Shown here: piece after piece, positions 22,498 through 33,314 of the stretch
How the letters are laid out: every line of letters begins with the position of its first letter
How positions within the stretch are numbered: the first letter of the stretch is position 1
Position numbers and translations under genes: made by a program
Notes under the pieces: generated by a model
The model's database searches: none
The model's input: only the letters and a program-made list of their open reading frames with translations
What the model was told of the DNA's origin: nothing
From: Cricetomys ansorgei
Lineage: Eukaryota; Chordata; Mammalia; Rodentia; Nesomyidae
Assembly (NCBI GenBank): GCA_026225945.1
Contig: JAMJFZ010000694.1
Span: forward strand, 310,001 to 374,000
Direction of reading: 5' to 3'
Length of the DNA: 64,000 nucleotides

Positions 22498-23640
22498 GGT
22501 TCAGATGGAGGCTGAAACAATCACCCCTGGCAGGGGTTACCAGGGGCCTGAGACATTCACAACCTCACCTGCAGAGGTAAGATGCCCAGGAAGGATCCTG
22601 ATGTGGAGACAAGGACATATCAAAACCAGAAACATGACATCTCATCTGCCCCCTTGCCTAGCAGGCCCCGGCATGGGGCCCCAGCCCCACCTGTGTCCTA
22701 GGCACTGCCAGGCAACCATTGTGAGCTCTCTCTGGATCTGTCATGACCTCAGTCCTGCCATCAGCCCCCACTCCCTCACCCCCATCCCACACCAACCAGC
22801 AGGCAGCCCTCAGGATCCTGGGTGCCCTTTCCTGTCTGCAAACACCCAAGTCACTCTCAGGCACATATGTGTCTTTCACCTGCCTGTCTGAGCTAGGCAG
22901 ACATGCAACTCAGAGCTCTCTGAAGACAGTCGGGAGACCCAGGAGACCCTAGACAAAAGGTACAACACAGTTCTCACTGGTCCAACCAGGGTGGCCCTCC
23001 TCAGTGATCTCTTTTCAGGAAGCTCCCTCAAGGTGCCTTCATCGTATCTGAATAGGGGTTGACGCCCAAGGCCCAAGGACCAGAGTGCCCAGAGCACTCA
23101 TGTGAATGAATGAGCATGACCACCAGGCTACATGCTAATCAAGAAAAATTCAAACACATAACCCAGCCTCACAAGCAGGGATTCTACCCCCCACCCCCAT
23201 CTGTCTCTGTTTCTCTCTGTGTCTCTTTGTATCTCTCTTCTTGTCACTTCCCTAGACCAAGATATTCCCGCCCCATCCTCTCTTTCTCAGAACCTCTCGT
23301 TACATCTCCCTTTCCTTCTCCCTACCTCTCTATTATATACAGTGCCAGCCAGAAAGTATCCAGGGCACACAGGCTTTTCTGATTCCAGTCCACACACCCT
23401 GTTCCTTTGGGAAATGCACACCACCACCCAACAGCAACCTTTCCTTCCTTCTAGGCGCTGAGAGAGAGTCCAGAAGCCACTTCCACAGGCCTGAGCACTT
23501 CCAGGATGCCCTCTAGAAAGAGACCACTTTGGCTGCCTCCAAGGTTAGCCCCAGACATGGGGCTTGTCCACCTTCCACTCTGGGTGTTAGTTCTCCCTGG
23601 ATGTTATGCAAGGTGCCTTAGCCAATAGAACTCTGTTGTT
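22498..23640 (+). repeat. Repeat X: second head and start of next body
   Basis: The head repeats at a distance of 3037 bp from the first (landmark 19461 to 22498). The body landmark GGGGCTTGTCCACC recurs at 23559, 3147 bp after 20412. It includes ~100 bp near 23455-23555 that the first unit lacks. It ends at a T-rich run beside a minus-strand LTR. Confidence 0.8.
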
Positions 23641-23644
23641 TTTT

Positions 23645-23811
23645 CTTTTTTCTGGGTCTTCCCCAGCATGTTCCACCACAACCCTATCCCTGCCGGCAGC
23701 TGGCTAGAATATCGCTTGGTTCTCTACCCTGGCGAGGGGCGAGAGGTTCAAGGCGAAAGCTGTGGAGAAGCACCAGGGATGCTTGAGACGTGGGTTCCTC
23801 GGGCCACGTGG
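23645..23811 (-). mobile_element. ERV leader fragment after LTR, minus strand
   Basis: It lies immediately 3' of the LTR on the minus strand and starts CCACGTGGCCCGAGGAACCC, the position where a primer-binding site would be. I could not match it confidently to a tRNA. GC content is higher than the surroundings. Confidence 0.4.
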
Positions 23812-24189
23812 TGTCGACTGAACCCACTTACTGAGAACAAACAAACACGAGAAGTCGTCTGCTGGACCCGAACTCGTTTATTCAACGGGCTCTTTCCAAT
23901 AGATAACCTTTCCCCATATGGGGTTGGCTTCTCCCCTCAAGCAGGGAAGCCTTAATTAGCATGGCAGGGGGTGAGGACCACCTGGCCAACCTCCAAACAA
24001 TATTCATGTCTTTTTTGCAGAGACAAAGGTGAATAATTCACCATGAAGCAGGCAGACATTCTGCCAATCTGTTTTCTGAGTTAGCAGCTTCCACAACTTC
24101 AAGAGTAAAGAAGTCTCTGAGTGTCCTGCTAGTCCTAGGGGCAAGGACCTCTCGTGCTTCCACTTAACTCTGTGGCCCGGAGCCCTACA
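23812..24189 (-). mobile_element. ERV LTR, minus strand
   Basis: A 378-bp element bounded on the plus strand by TGTCGAC and CCCTACA, giving TG...CA. Minus-strand polyadenylation signal: plus TTTATT at 23877-23882, followed on the minus strand by a GT-rich U5 (TTCTCGTGTTTGTTTGTTCT). CATGCTAATTAAGG lies upstream on the minus strand. The layout resembles class II (ERVK-type) LTRs. The family is not named. Confidence 0.65.
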
Positions 24190-24714
24190 GAACACAAGTG
24201 TAGGCTGCCTGCATGACGTTTTGGCATCCCACTACCCACTATCCCCTCACACAGAGTATCATTCACCCCTTCTTTCTATCTTTATTGCTATATATTTCTG
24301 TGTATCTTTCTCTCTTTTTATGTCTTTGTCTCTGCTCAGTGTTTACAATTCCATTTGTGACTTGCATATACTATTAAATCCTTTATACTGAATATGTGCA
24401 TATATAAATTCGTAAAAGTGATTTTGCTATTCAGTATTTATGAATTTCAAATGTGGTGGTTTCTTTTTAGCTTTTTATGAACAGTTTTAAGTGATACTTC
24501 TTTAAGACACTAAATGAAAATCTGGGTCTTTTAATGCTTACATGTAATCAAATCCTTCAAATTCTTGGAACAGAGAATTTTGGTGAGTCCATGTTTACAT
24601 TGAAGTTTTTTTTTTAGACATTGTAGTTTATAATTTTATCTTTCCTTTCCCCTTCTTCTTACTTAAGTACCTCCTTCATCATTCCCTTCTTCCTCCACTT
24701 GCTTCTTCTTCTCC
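24190..24714. other. Intergenic, AT-rich
   Basis: No recognised element except pyrimidine-rich stretches near 24640-24720. Nothing gene-like. Confidence 0.5.
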
Positions 24715-24850
24715 TTCTTTAAACAATATCTCACCATGTAGCTCTGACTAACTTTGTTCTCAATATTCAGAACCATAATCCCAAAAATGCAGACCTCTTC
24801 TGATTTTTGCCTCCTGACTGCTGACGTGAATGTATTGCACAGGTTACCCC
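24715..24850 (-). mobile_element. Old B1-type SINE, minus strand
   Basis: ATCTCACCATGTAGCTCTGA, then CAGAACCATAATCC, then TTTTGCCTCCTGACTGCTGA follow the reverse-complement B1 order. It is heavily diverged. Confidence 0.5.
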
Positions 24851-24956
24851 AACAAAAAACATTAAAAAAAATCTGTCCGTATGATTGTATGGATTATGGG
24901 TAGGATCATTTTTAATTAGTATATAAAGGGCCCTTCTTTCCATCATTAGCCATTAA

Positions 24957-25000
24957 GGAGAGATTTAACTTTATCATATATATATTTTTATATATGCACA
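24957..25000. repeat. AT-rich (TA) tract
   Basis: ATCATATATATATTTTTATA-type low-complexity sequence. Confidence 0.6.
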
Positions 25001-25194
25001 TAAATATTCTATCTACACCCAAAATTCAAAGTAATTTTGAAGCCTACACTATCTCAATACACATAAGAAATATACAAGCAGGAATGTGCAGGAAAGATAG
25101 AACAGAGAATGTATTTGGCTAAACCAGTTGTCATTGTAGTACAAAATGCGCAATATAACAGGGCATCCAAGAATTTATCTAGGGTCAGTGAGGT

Positions 25195-25560
25195 ATCTCA
25201 GTTGGTAAAGGCACTCACTGAGTGATTCTGAACATTTAATTTTAGATCCTTGGAATCCCCGTAAAAGACAGAAGCTGTAGTGTACATATGTCGCCTTTGT
25301 TTTGTATATGGTGACAGGAATCAAAGAAGAGAGCAGAATGAACACTGAGATTGTAGGCCTGTTATCGTGGGGTGTTCAGTGAAGAGGTAGAAACAAGAGA
25401 GTGTCTGACTCAAGGTCAAAGATGAGAACAAGCTCCCAATGGTAGTCTTCCAAATAACATGTATACCGTGTCTCACGCACAGCACACACACACTTCATGA
25501 ACATATACACACACACACACACAAACACACACACAATCATCACCATACATGTACACACAA
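25195..25560 (+). mobile_element. Old tRNA-type SINE (B2/B4-like) with CA tail
   Basis: GTGAGGTATCTCAGTTGGTA, then AAAGGCACTCACTGAGTGAT resemble the tRNA-like box A region of rodent B2/B4 SINEs. It is followed further on by AGCTCCCAATGGTAGTCTTC and CA repeats at 25485-25558. It is interrupted or strongly diverged in the middle. Confidence 0.45.
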
Positions 25561-25573
25561 GTTTAAAAAGTAA

Positions 25574-25700
25574 GGCCAGGTGATGGTGACACACACCTTT
25601 GATCTCAGCACTCTGGAGGCAGGAGCTGGAGGATCTCTGTGTTTTCCAGGCCAGCCCGGTCTTACAGAGTGAGTTCTAAGACAGCTAGTGTTATATCAGG
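25574..25700 (+). mobile_element. B1 SINE
   Basis: GGCCAGGTGATGGTGACACA, CACCTTTGATCTCAGCACTC, CAGGCCAGCCCGGTCTTACA and GAGTGAGTTCTAAGACAGCT. It is an old copy followed by a TA microsatellite. Confidence 0.85.
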
Positions 25701-25711
25701 TAAATTACCCT

Positions 25712-25713
<2 letters not shown>

Positions 25714-25752
<39 letters not shown>
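25714..25752. repeat. (TA)n microsatellite
   Basis: An uninterrupted TA run of about 19 units. Confidence 0.95.
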
Positions 25753-25754
<2 letters not shown>

Positions 25755-26601
25755 CTGTGAGTGTGTTTGTGTGTATAATATTCTACAGTTCTGGATGTGT
25801 TAGCATAGGTCTATAATCTCAACATGCAGAAGAATACGCCAGGAGGATGTTGGATACAAGTTTCTTAGTTTGCAGGAAAGAAAAGTGAGAATGGAACCAA
25901 AATCTACACTGTAACTAATATCTGATCAATCAAATCAGCGGGAGCAAATAACCTTGAGAAATAAATGTGGCTATTTCAGAAATTTGAAGTTCCAAGCCTG
26001 GTTCACTCAAATAATGCTTGATAAACTGTGTAGGGTTGCAGAAACTAAATGTAAAGTGAACACGTTGTATTTGTTTTTGTATTAGGTCATCACTTTATTT
26101 TTCTAGAGGAAGCTTGGGTTGTCATGTTTGACTAAAAACACAGCAAAAAAAATTTGGCTATATTTGAACATAATATACATTGTGGTAAATACAATAGGAA
26201 CTATGATATCTACCTCTTCAGCACATGTAATTTTTAAATAATGATGCTATGGATATTTTCTGCTTCCTCAGTAAGAAGAAATACAAGGTACATCGGAACA
26301 CACACAAATACAGACTTAACACTAGCATCTGCTAATTAGCATTTTGAACTAGTTTTAAGCGCACGATTTGCTCAACTTTGACATACTCTGTGTTATTATA
26401 AACTTCGGTATTTGAAAAATTTTTTTAAAGTTTCATTATTCCTTTAATATTCCAAAGAGCATGTGATTCTGTGGCAGTGTGGCTTTATTTGCACGAGTCA
26501 GGCAGTGGGATCCATAAGCACTGCAGTAAAAATGACCAGAACAATAATTTCATATCTTCCCCAGTTCACAAAACTCTAGACAAATTAAAATGTGAATGAC
26601 T
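25753..26601. other. Intergenic, no gene seen
   Basis: AT-rich single-copy-looking sequence. No recognised repeat or long frame. Confidence 0.5.
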
Positions 26602-26740
26602 ACCAGGCAGTGGTGGTGCCTTTTCGTCCCAGTACCGGGGAGTGAATGGCAGATGAATCTGAGTTTGAGGCCACCCTGGTGTACAGAGGGAGTTCCAGAG
26701 TACACAGAGTAAAACGTGTCTCAAACAAAAAACAAAGCAG
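26602..26740 (+). mobile_element. B1 SINE
   Basis: ACCAGGCAGTGGTGGTGCCT, then GCAGATGAATCTGAGTTTGA, GGCCACCCTGGTGTACAGAG and CGTGTCTCAAACAAAAAACA. A-rich 3' end. The three minus-strand frames across 26566-26909 lie mostly in this SINE and its flank. Confidence 0.85.
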
Positions 26741-26813
26741 GAAAAAAATGAACGGCCTTGAAATTTTGTGAGAGCATGCCAATGTACACGCACAAATGTA
26801 GCTTGCTGCTGTC

Positions 26814-26825
26814 TTTTTTTTTTTT
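26814..26825 (-). repeat. T12 run (A12 on minus strand)
   Basis: A 12-base homopolymer. On the minus strand it follows a GC-richer segment (26870-27550), so it could be the tail of an old retrocopy, but no target duplication is clear. Confidence 0.5.
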
Positions 26826-27312
26826 GGTCTGAACATCCATGAAATAAACGCAAGTAGCAATGCACAAGGCAGCCACCTGCTTCAGCAATTCCTTAGCTGA
26901 AAACACCACAGCACCTTCACCTCCTGGCCAAGGGAGGAGGGAACACTTAGGATAATGGTCACTGAGGTCTCTCCTGCACCACCAGCACCATCAACATCTT
27001 CTGGCTCAGGGAAGTACATCCAGGCCCTCCACCAGGCCCTCCCATGCAGGGTCTCAAGATGGTGCCCAGAGCATGGAACTCAGTGTCCCTAAACTCAAGA
27101 CCGATGCAAATCCACGCGGTGCCTCCTCCTCTCGCCCGAGGTTTCCCTGTGCTCTGAAACCCAAGGCTCCCAGGCTCAGGGCCGCACACTCAGGAGGGAG
27201 GGGAGACCTGCACTAGAGACCTCTAGTCACTAGATGACTGGTCTAGAGACACCAAGTCATCCCTAAATAGGCCAAGCATTCCATTAGGGCGTGGGGGTGG
27301 GGAGAAACTCAC

Positions 27313-27420
27313 CTGGTCCCTGCCGGGCTGTCTTGGTGTCGAATCTCAGACAACTGGGGATAAGTGCCCCTCCTCAGCTTTCTCCCCACTCTCCCAGTCT
27401 TGGGTGGAGAGAAGAACGCC
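27313..27420 (-). other. Candidate non-coding first exon, minus strand
   Basis: On the minus strand a GC-rich segment ends in CCAG followed by GTGAGTTT, a near-consensus splice donor with the intron beginning at 27312. It is downstream of an ATTGG box and a GC box (27474-27515). A minus-strand frame from 27506 is open across the segment, but its 65-codon protein is not recognised. No acceptor exon can be demonstrated. It could be a chance donor within a GC-rich relic. Confidence 0.3.
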
Positions 27421-27473
27421 CCAGGAAAGAGAAGAGAGACCCAGACCCCGAGAGCTGGCCGCCAAGAGGATGA

Positions 27474-27515
27474 CCAATCGGTCCTAGCTCTGCCCCAGAG
27501 TCTCAAAGGGGCGGG
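27474..27515 (-). promoter_or_regulatory. Promoter-like CCAAT and GC boxes
   Basis: GACCAATCGG (CCAAT at 27474-27478, ATTGG on the minus strand) lies 30 bp from GGGGCGGG (27508-27515). Local CpG content and GC are clearly above the surrounding AT-rich DNA. The pair could serve either strand. The splice donor at 27312 favours minus-strand transcription. Confidence 0.4.
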
Positions 27516-27794
27516 AAGTTGGGCATGGGGAAGTCAGGTGGGAAACAGCTCCTCCTTGCTTAGTTGTTGAGAACCTGTTTGGTTCCATTAAGAGAGACAA
27601 ACCCTGACTGAAGGAACCCTATAACAGGGAATTTGCCATCCAAGAGTCTCCAAAGTATTTATGGTGAAAATAAGCTTAAATATGCTTTAATAAGGAATGA
27701 AGTTGGGTGACACCACAACCCACAAGAACTGGGATTTTAAATTTTTTAAAATTATATATGTCTCTTAGTGTTTTGTCTGCGTACTAATTTCATT

Positions 27795-27950
27795 CCTAGT
27801 GCCCACAGAGGCCAGAAGAAGGCCAGAGAAGACATTGGAGTGCTTAAAACTAGAGTTACAGAAACACACAGATTTGAGTAAATTGAACCTGGGACCTCTG
27901 GGGGGGCAGTGGTTACGCTTAAGTGCTCAGGCATTTGTCCAACCCAGCAA
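27795..27950 (-). mobile_element. B2/B3 SINE, minus strand
   Basis: Reverse-complement B3 order: AGTGCCCACAGAGGCCAGAA, GGCCAGAGAAGACATTGGAG, ACTAGAGTTACAG, TTGAACCTGGGACCTCTGG and GTGCTCAGGCATTTGTCCAA. Old copy. Confidence 0.8.
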
Positions 27951-28165
27951 TAGGAGTGTATCCTCAAGATCTGGCAGGCAACCAGACCATTGGCCATAAC
28001 ATGTACTACTAGGTACATCTCTTAGACCATCAAACCATAAACTCAAAAGGATGTTTCCTACACCTGGGAGAATTCTTTGTTTTAGAGTCCTTGCTTTGAG
28101 GATCAGGCATTATTCCTCAAGGTGGGGTACATCCAATTAAACTATGAGTAATGCATATGTATGTT

Positions 28166-28169
<4 letters not shown>

Positions 28170-28197
<28 letters not shown>
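28170..28197. repeat. (TG)n microsatellite
   Basis: A pure GT run of 14 units. Confidence 0.95.
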
Positions 28198-28198
<1 letters not shown>

Positions 28199-28639
28199 TA
28201 TAAATAATAGATCAGCCTATAGCTTTTACAAACATCTATAGTATTATTCATTCCTTCACTCTCTTTCTGGCTTTCTACCCTAAAATACATTACCCTCCTA
28301 TTATCCTCCATACTTAAGTTTACTCCCCATTTTCCATTCCCCTCTTCATTGCATTGGTGTCCTAGTACACATACTGGAAAACCAAAACAGATATTCTGAA
28401 TTTCTGTGCTCTGTTCTTATTAGTTTTTTTAAGTTTGCAAGGAAAATAATGTCTTTCATTATGACATTTTCAGATTTGTGTGTCTTCTTACTTTGTTCAT
28501 GCTCCTTCTTCCACTACACCCTCACACTCCTAACTCCCTGTTTCTCCCTTGTTGTTCCCCTTCCTCCACTCAAATAGTCCCTCGCCCATTCAGTTGAAAG
28601 CAGGACAGTCTCTTAAAAATTCCTTCCAAGAAATTTCTT
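28198..28639. other. Intergenic, pyrimidine-rich
   Basis: CT-rich stretches at 28240-28345 and 28490-28590. No gene. Confidence 0.5.
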
Positions 28640-28860
28640 GTTATCATTATTCATATGACCCAAAGTGTGAGACAGCTCACATGTCCATTGACTGATGAAT
28701 GTTTAATTCAAATGCTAAGTCTATGCCATGTTTCCATTTGGTTGTTTCTGAAACAAAGAGTCACAGAGCAACATGAGATGGCTGAAATTAAAATACTTCT
28801 CGCTCATGCCTGGCCTCGAAAGCCTGTGCTGCCAAATCTTGAAGTATTCAAAATATTGAT
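28640..28860 (+). mobile_element. Possible old L1 ORF2 fragment
   Basis: Wording around CAGCTCACATGTCCATTGAC and TGATGAATG resembles the L1 ORF2 segment that encodes CPxxxD. Divergence is high and the call is tentative. Confidence 0.3.
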
Positions 28861-29664
28861 GTGATATTTTACAATGTAGTTTAACAAGGAGAGAATATTG
28901 CAAGCCACAGATCAAGCTTTACAGAAAAGGAAGGACAGTGTACAGTGTTTTATGATGTAAATAGAATAAAAGCATCAACTGCAAAGTGTTCTCACTGAAA
29001 CACTAAAGCCTGCATCTCACCAACTCCATACTGAGTACTAGAAATTCCATTTTTAATGGGATGTTTTCAGCAGAAAAATATCTTGAAATGCTGATTGAAT
29101 AACTTCACAAGACAAAAAAAATCAAAACAATCACCCCACTAACACAACCACCACCAACAACAACACCAAAAACCTCCATCTCATTCCTCAAATGAATGGA
29201 AAAACAAAAATGAAAGGGGATTCACAGATTGAAAATGGAATCAGAAATATGTGTATCCTTGGGATCCATTAAACTCAGCTCATTAGACTTGCTGGGAAAT
29301 GCCTTCACCTCTTAAGCTATTTCACCAGACCTTGGTTATTTACTGTGAAATCTTTATCAAATAGAGAATACGTAAAAGCAGACTTATAAATTGTAAACTG
29401 AATGAGGTAACCCTTCCTTGTAATCCTAGCACTCCTGTGCCTGAAGCAAGAAGATTCTCAAAGATAGCTTATGTTACATGGTAAATTGGAATTCAGTCTG
29501 TGCATCATTGTCTGATTGTAACTCAAAATTAAGTAGACATTTGAATGTACAGCTTGCAATGTTTTATACACGTAATCATAAGACACATGTTGAAATACTT
29601 CAGGAAAAGAAACAAAATGACAAAGAAAACATACTTGGTAAAATATTGGGTATGCTAGGAATGT
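28861..29664. other. Intergenic with CAA/CCA-rich tract
   Basis: Low-complexity (CAA, CCA)-rich sequence at 29108-29180. The rest is AT-rich with no recognised gene. Confidence 0.5.
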
Positions 29665-29870
29665 AGGTCTTTTGTTTGAGTGCTTGTTTCACAGGCATGA
29701 CATTCTGGATTTAATCCTCATTCGCTAAATAACCTGGCCTACATTGTGTATACCTGTAATTTCAGTTCTCCAAAAGTGGAAAGAAGGATGAGAAATTCAA
29801 GGTCATCATCAGCTACATAACAAGTTTGAGAAGGACAAGTGATTGTGTCTTAAAAAAAAATATCAGACCA
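29665..29870 (+). mobile_element. B4-type composite SINE
   Basis: A tRNA-like left part (GAGTGCTTGTTTCACAGGCA, TGGATTTAATCCTCATTCGC) is followed by a B1-like right part (TACCTGTAATTTCAGTTCTC, AGGTCATCATCAGCTACATA) and TGTGTCTTAAAAAAAAA. This composite order is that of B4. Confidence 0.75.
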
Positions 29871-30093
29871 AAAGCTTTTAGTTTCTCTTAGGATGGGAAT
29901 TAGCCCAGGACTGAGGATTTGCTGAGCCTTATTGTGTTATGGCAGAAGCTCTGTGCACCATCAACTCCCCCTACAAGGAAAACAAAAGTTAATTATTGTT
30001 GAAGCTGTTGGTGGTGCATGGAATTTTCCATTCTTGGTCTGTCTGCTTCATTTTAAAGTATACATGATAAACAGTGAATGAGAACAACCATAC

Positions 30094-30305
30094 CGGGGCT
30101 ATAGGAATGGTTCAGCGGTTAAGAGCACTTGCTACTCTTGCAAAGCATCTGGTTTCAGTTCCCAGCACCCACATTGGGCAGTCCACAACTGGTTGTAATC
30201 CCAGTTCTAAGGGAACTAGTTTCTTCAGGCATCTGCATGCACATGGTGAACACAAATAATAGAAGGTACACATATATACATAAAAAATAAATCATTTTTT
30301 AAAAA
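30094..30305 (+). mobile_element. B2/B3 SINE
   Basis: GGGGCTATAGGAATGGTTCA, GCGGTTAAGAGCACTTGCTA, TTCAGTTCCCAGCACCCACA, then CACAACTGGTTGTAATCCCA and an A/T-rich tail. The short frame across it is SINE translation. Confidence 0.9.
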
Positions 30306-30548
30306 GAGAAATCATACAATAATTTGAGTACACTGCTGAGAGAAATGGCTGAAACTACTAAAACTAAAAGAGTTGGCTATATTCAGACCTATAAGCTGGT
30401 TAACTACATGAAAGGAGATAGCTTTGTGCTTTTAAACAATGTAAAAAGGCCAGAAAAGTGATGTATAGGAATATTTAATCTTTAAATTCAGCAACATGGC
30501 TGCTCTAGGGTATGAGGATTGTTAGCAAACACATTTAAACCCAATTCA

Positions 30549-30595
30549 GAAGGCAGTGGTGACACATACCTTTAATCCCAACTCTCAGGATGTAA
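30549..30595 (+). mobile_element. B1 5' fragment
   Basis: GAAGGCAGTGGTGACACATA followed by CCTTTAATCCCAACTCTCAG. Only the left end of B1 remains. A short CA run follows at 30616-30630. Confidence 0.75.
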
Positions 30596-30630
30596 AAGGA
30601 AGTAGTCGCATATCACACACACACACACAA

Positions 30631-31129
30631 AATCACACTGAATACTTGTACACTCCCTTCTAATACCTTCTCAGTTAAGGGGCTCAATTCAGCTGGGGAA
30701 ACTGAAAAGTATAACTACTTTTTTTCTGGTGGTGTGGATGAAAACAAGGGCTTCATAGGTACAAGACTTGCACCCTACCTCTGAGCTACACCTCATACTG
30801 TTGTTTATAGCCACTCTCGTAATGGTGCTCTAGAAAAATTCAACCTGTTGTATTTCTCGAGATACTCTCGATCAGAAAGATATCCTGTATCCATAAGTAT
30901 GTGGCTAACCAGCTATTTTTTTCACTAACTTCAGGGAAAAAGGCTTAAATGACTAGAAAAATCCCATCAGTATCGTTGACTATAATCTTAAACGGGTGGT
31001 ACACTACATTATGAAGTCACCAAGTCACAGCTCCAAAAGGTCAAGATCATCTCTGAAATAGAATGAGGCCCAATTTTTTGAGGTTATGAATGAACCCAAA
31101 GAGTTTTGTGTTGTTGTTTTAAACATTAA
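30631..31129. other. Intergenic, no gene seen
   Basis: One stretch near 30735-30800 (GGGCTTCATAGGTACAAGAC, TGCACCCTACCTCTGAGCTA) resembles a reversed tRNA-type SINE. Otherwise nothing. Confidence 0.4.
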
Positions 31130-31255
31130 AAAATACTTTTTAATCCCAGAGCTAGGAAGGCAGAGGCAGGCAGATCTCTGAGTCTGAGGTCAGGACAGCC
31201 AAGGCTACGTAGAGAGACCACGGCTCAACCCCACCTCAAATACAAATAAAAATAA
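31130..31255 (+). mobile_element. B1 SINE, 5' truncated
   Basis: TTTTTAATCCCAGAGCTAGG, AAGGCAGAGGCAGGCAGATC, TCTGAGTCTGAGGTCAGGAC and AGCCAAGGCTACGTAGAGAG. Confidence 0.85.
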
Positions 31256-32489
31256 TAAAAAATAAAATACTTGATAATTTTCAGTTCTAACATTGGAGAA
31301 ATGTTTTGCACTATGGCAAAAATATTCACTAATAACCTTGTTTTTCAGATCATGGAATTGTAGGAAAATCAGAGACTGATTTACATCCAATGTCACCCTT
31401 GCACATGAAACAGAAATTAAGACTGGATGCCTAATTCATGTATCAGGATTGACAATCAGGATTGTTTGTATTTCCTTGGGGGCATTTTTGGATATCACTA
31501 CCATGTTCAGCACCAGCACTTAGCCCTCCATCCATATAGATGCTTTATTATTACAAAAACAGTCATGTCTGGGAGTTCAAGAAGGAAGAAATGCTTCATT
31601 TGCTTCACATATAGTATTATTCAGGAATTTACTGGAACTACATTATTCAATGCACATTATTAATAATAAATACCATGTCATCCACTGCAGATGAATAAGA
31701 TATCCAAAACCCATTCCTTAGCTCAAGCCTAGATGTAGAAAAGAAAGAAACTAAACGTGTACAACACATGGAGCAGAACTCAGATAATGTTGCAGGACAA
31801 ACTTTGTATCATGTCACACTGAGCGCCGTGAGAGAAAATTATCAGTTAAACGGGGAAAAAATAGATCCTAAGGCATACTTTTTAACAGTTTTGAAATTTT
31901 ACCTTAAATACTCCGTGTGTGTGTGATCTGCCCAGATAAGGAATTATTTTCATGTGTGGAAAGGAGTCAGGCATTAGTTTCTCAAAGTGTATGTTGTGTG
32001 CACATGAACAAAACTGTTTGGAAGACATAATGTTATGATTATGATAATTGAGTTTATATTATTTCTTCCAAACAGAAACTACAGCATGTGGTCAGCCCTT
32101 GGATCTGGCTCCCAGCATCACAGGAAAACAATCACAATGACTTTCAGTAATCTGTCTATTTGTGTAGATCTCAACTAACATATGTTCTAAACCTGTAAAC
32201 TAAAATCTTCCTACATAATCTTGAAGTACTCATGCGAACTTCAATTTTCCATTAGGCAATCTAAACCTTAGAATTGACTAAGATCTCTCCCCTAGACAGC
32301 TTATATTTTTTGAGGCAGGATACAGAAAGTACAGGTTGTAACTTGGTACAGTGGCTACCTCTCGCCATTTATCGCTTAAATTGGTCTATTATGGCATTCA
32401 GCTGAAAAGTAGTAAAGCTATCAATGAAGGCCATATGAGCCCATTGTGTTTCTCTGTCTACAATACTTTTCACTTCTTTTTTATTAAGA
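31256..32489. other. Intergenic, no gene seen
   Basis: AT-rich. The 78-codon frame at 31427-31663 has no recognised motif. Nothing else. Confidence 0.5.
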
Positions 32490-32640
32490 GGGGGAAGTCA
32501 GTTGAAACAGGGCCTCATATTTAACACCAGATGTCTGAGAACTCACTTTGTGTCCAAAATTGACCTCAAACTCAGTTGTCTGAGTTGCTCAGTGCTGGGA
32601 TTACAGGCATGAGCTGCCATCTCTGGCTTGATGGTTTCTT
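32490..32640 (-). mobile_element. Old B1 SINE, minus strand
   Basis: ACAGGGCCTCATATTTAACA, TTGACCTCAAACTCAGTTGT and CAGTGCTGGGATTACAGGCA, followed by TGAGCTGCCATCTCTGGC. Confidence 0.8.
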
Positions 32641-32904
32641 TCCAATAACATGTTCATTTTTCCTATCCTCTGCTTCTATGTGAAACACTATTCTCCACTT
32701 GTTCATGCTTCAGTGGGACATTCCAGAAGGTTCTTTCCTCAACTCATGACATTCATGAGGGAATGACATTCATGAAAAGGGAATCAAGTATGACTATAAC
32801 TCTCTCAGGTTTGTAGGTTTATTCAACACCAGGTACTGACTACTGGGCCTCTCACAGAAAAAATACATATTCTAATATTCAAATTGTTACTCTGAATCCC
32901 TAAA

Positions 32905-33028
32905 ACTAGATCTCATGTAGAGCAGGCTGGCCTTAAACTCTCTTTATAGCTGATGCAGGTTTTGAACTCCTGGTCCTGTTGCCTCTTCCTCTCAAGTGCT
33001 GGGATTACAGGTGTTTATCACCCTTTCT
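32905..33028 (-). mobile_element. Old B1 SINE, minus strand
   Basis: TCTCATGTAGAGCAGGCTGG, CCTTAAACTC and AAGTGCTGGGATTACAGGTG. Confidence 0.8.
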
Positions 33029-33061
33029 ACCTTATATTTTTAAATTATTTTATTATTTTAA

Positions 33062-33064
<3 letters not shown>

Positions 33065-33101
<37 letters not shown>

Positions 33102-33132
33102 TGTGTGTCTGTGTGTCTGTGTGTGTGTGTAT
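33065..33132. repeat. (TG)n microsatellite
   Basis: A GT run with a few CTGTGTG interruptions. The two Cys/Val-rich frames across it are artefacts of this repeat. Confidence 0.95.
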
Positions 33133-33144
33133 GTGTAGGAATGT

Positions 33145-33310
33145 GCATATGTGTGCAGATACACATAGAGGTCAGAAGAGATTGTCAGAAACCCTGAATC
33201 TGGAGTTACAGAAGTTGTGAACTGCTAGATATTGGTGCTAGGTAACAAACTCAAGAGTTATGCAAATGTAGCAAGTGCTATTAAGCACTGAGGCATTTCT
33301 CTAGCAGGCC
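33145..33310 (-). mobile_element. B2/B3 SINE, minus strand
   Basis: ATAGAGGTCAGAAGAGATTG, GAATCTGGAGTTACAGAAGT, TGAACTGCTAGATATTGGTG and AGTGCTATTAAGCACTGAGG. Confidence 0.8.
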
Positions 33311-33314
33311 CCTA

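Larger units (their letters stand above)
26870..27550. other. GC-rich island in AT-rich DNA
   Basis: About 680 bp with several CpGs (for example ACGCGGTG and CTCGCCCGAGG near 27114-27140). It is flanked by ordinary intergenic DNA and a B1. It holds the promoter-like boxes. Short minus-strand frames (26959-27189, 27309-27506) are not recognised. Confidence 0.5.

Noticed and set aside
30094..30180. tRNA-like box A and box B sequence
   Set aside because: It is part of a B2/B3 SINE with A-rich tail, not a tRNA gene. The same applies to the other tRNA-derived SINEs.
32953..33197. Cys/Val-rich frames
   Set aside because: They are translations of a (TG)n microsatellite.
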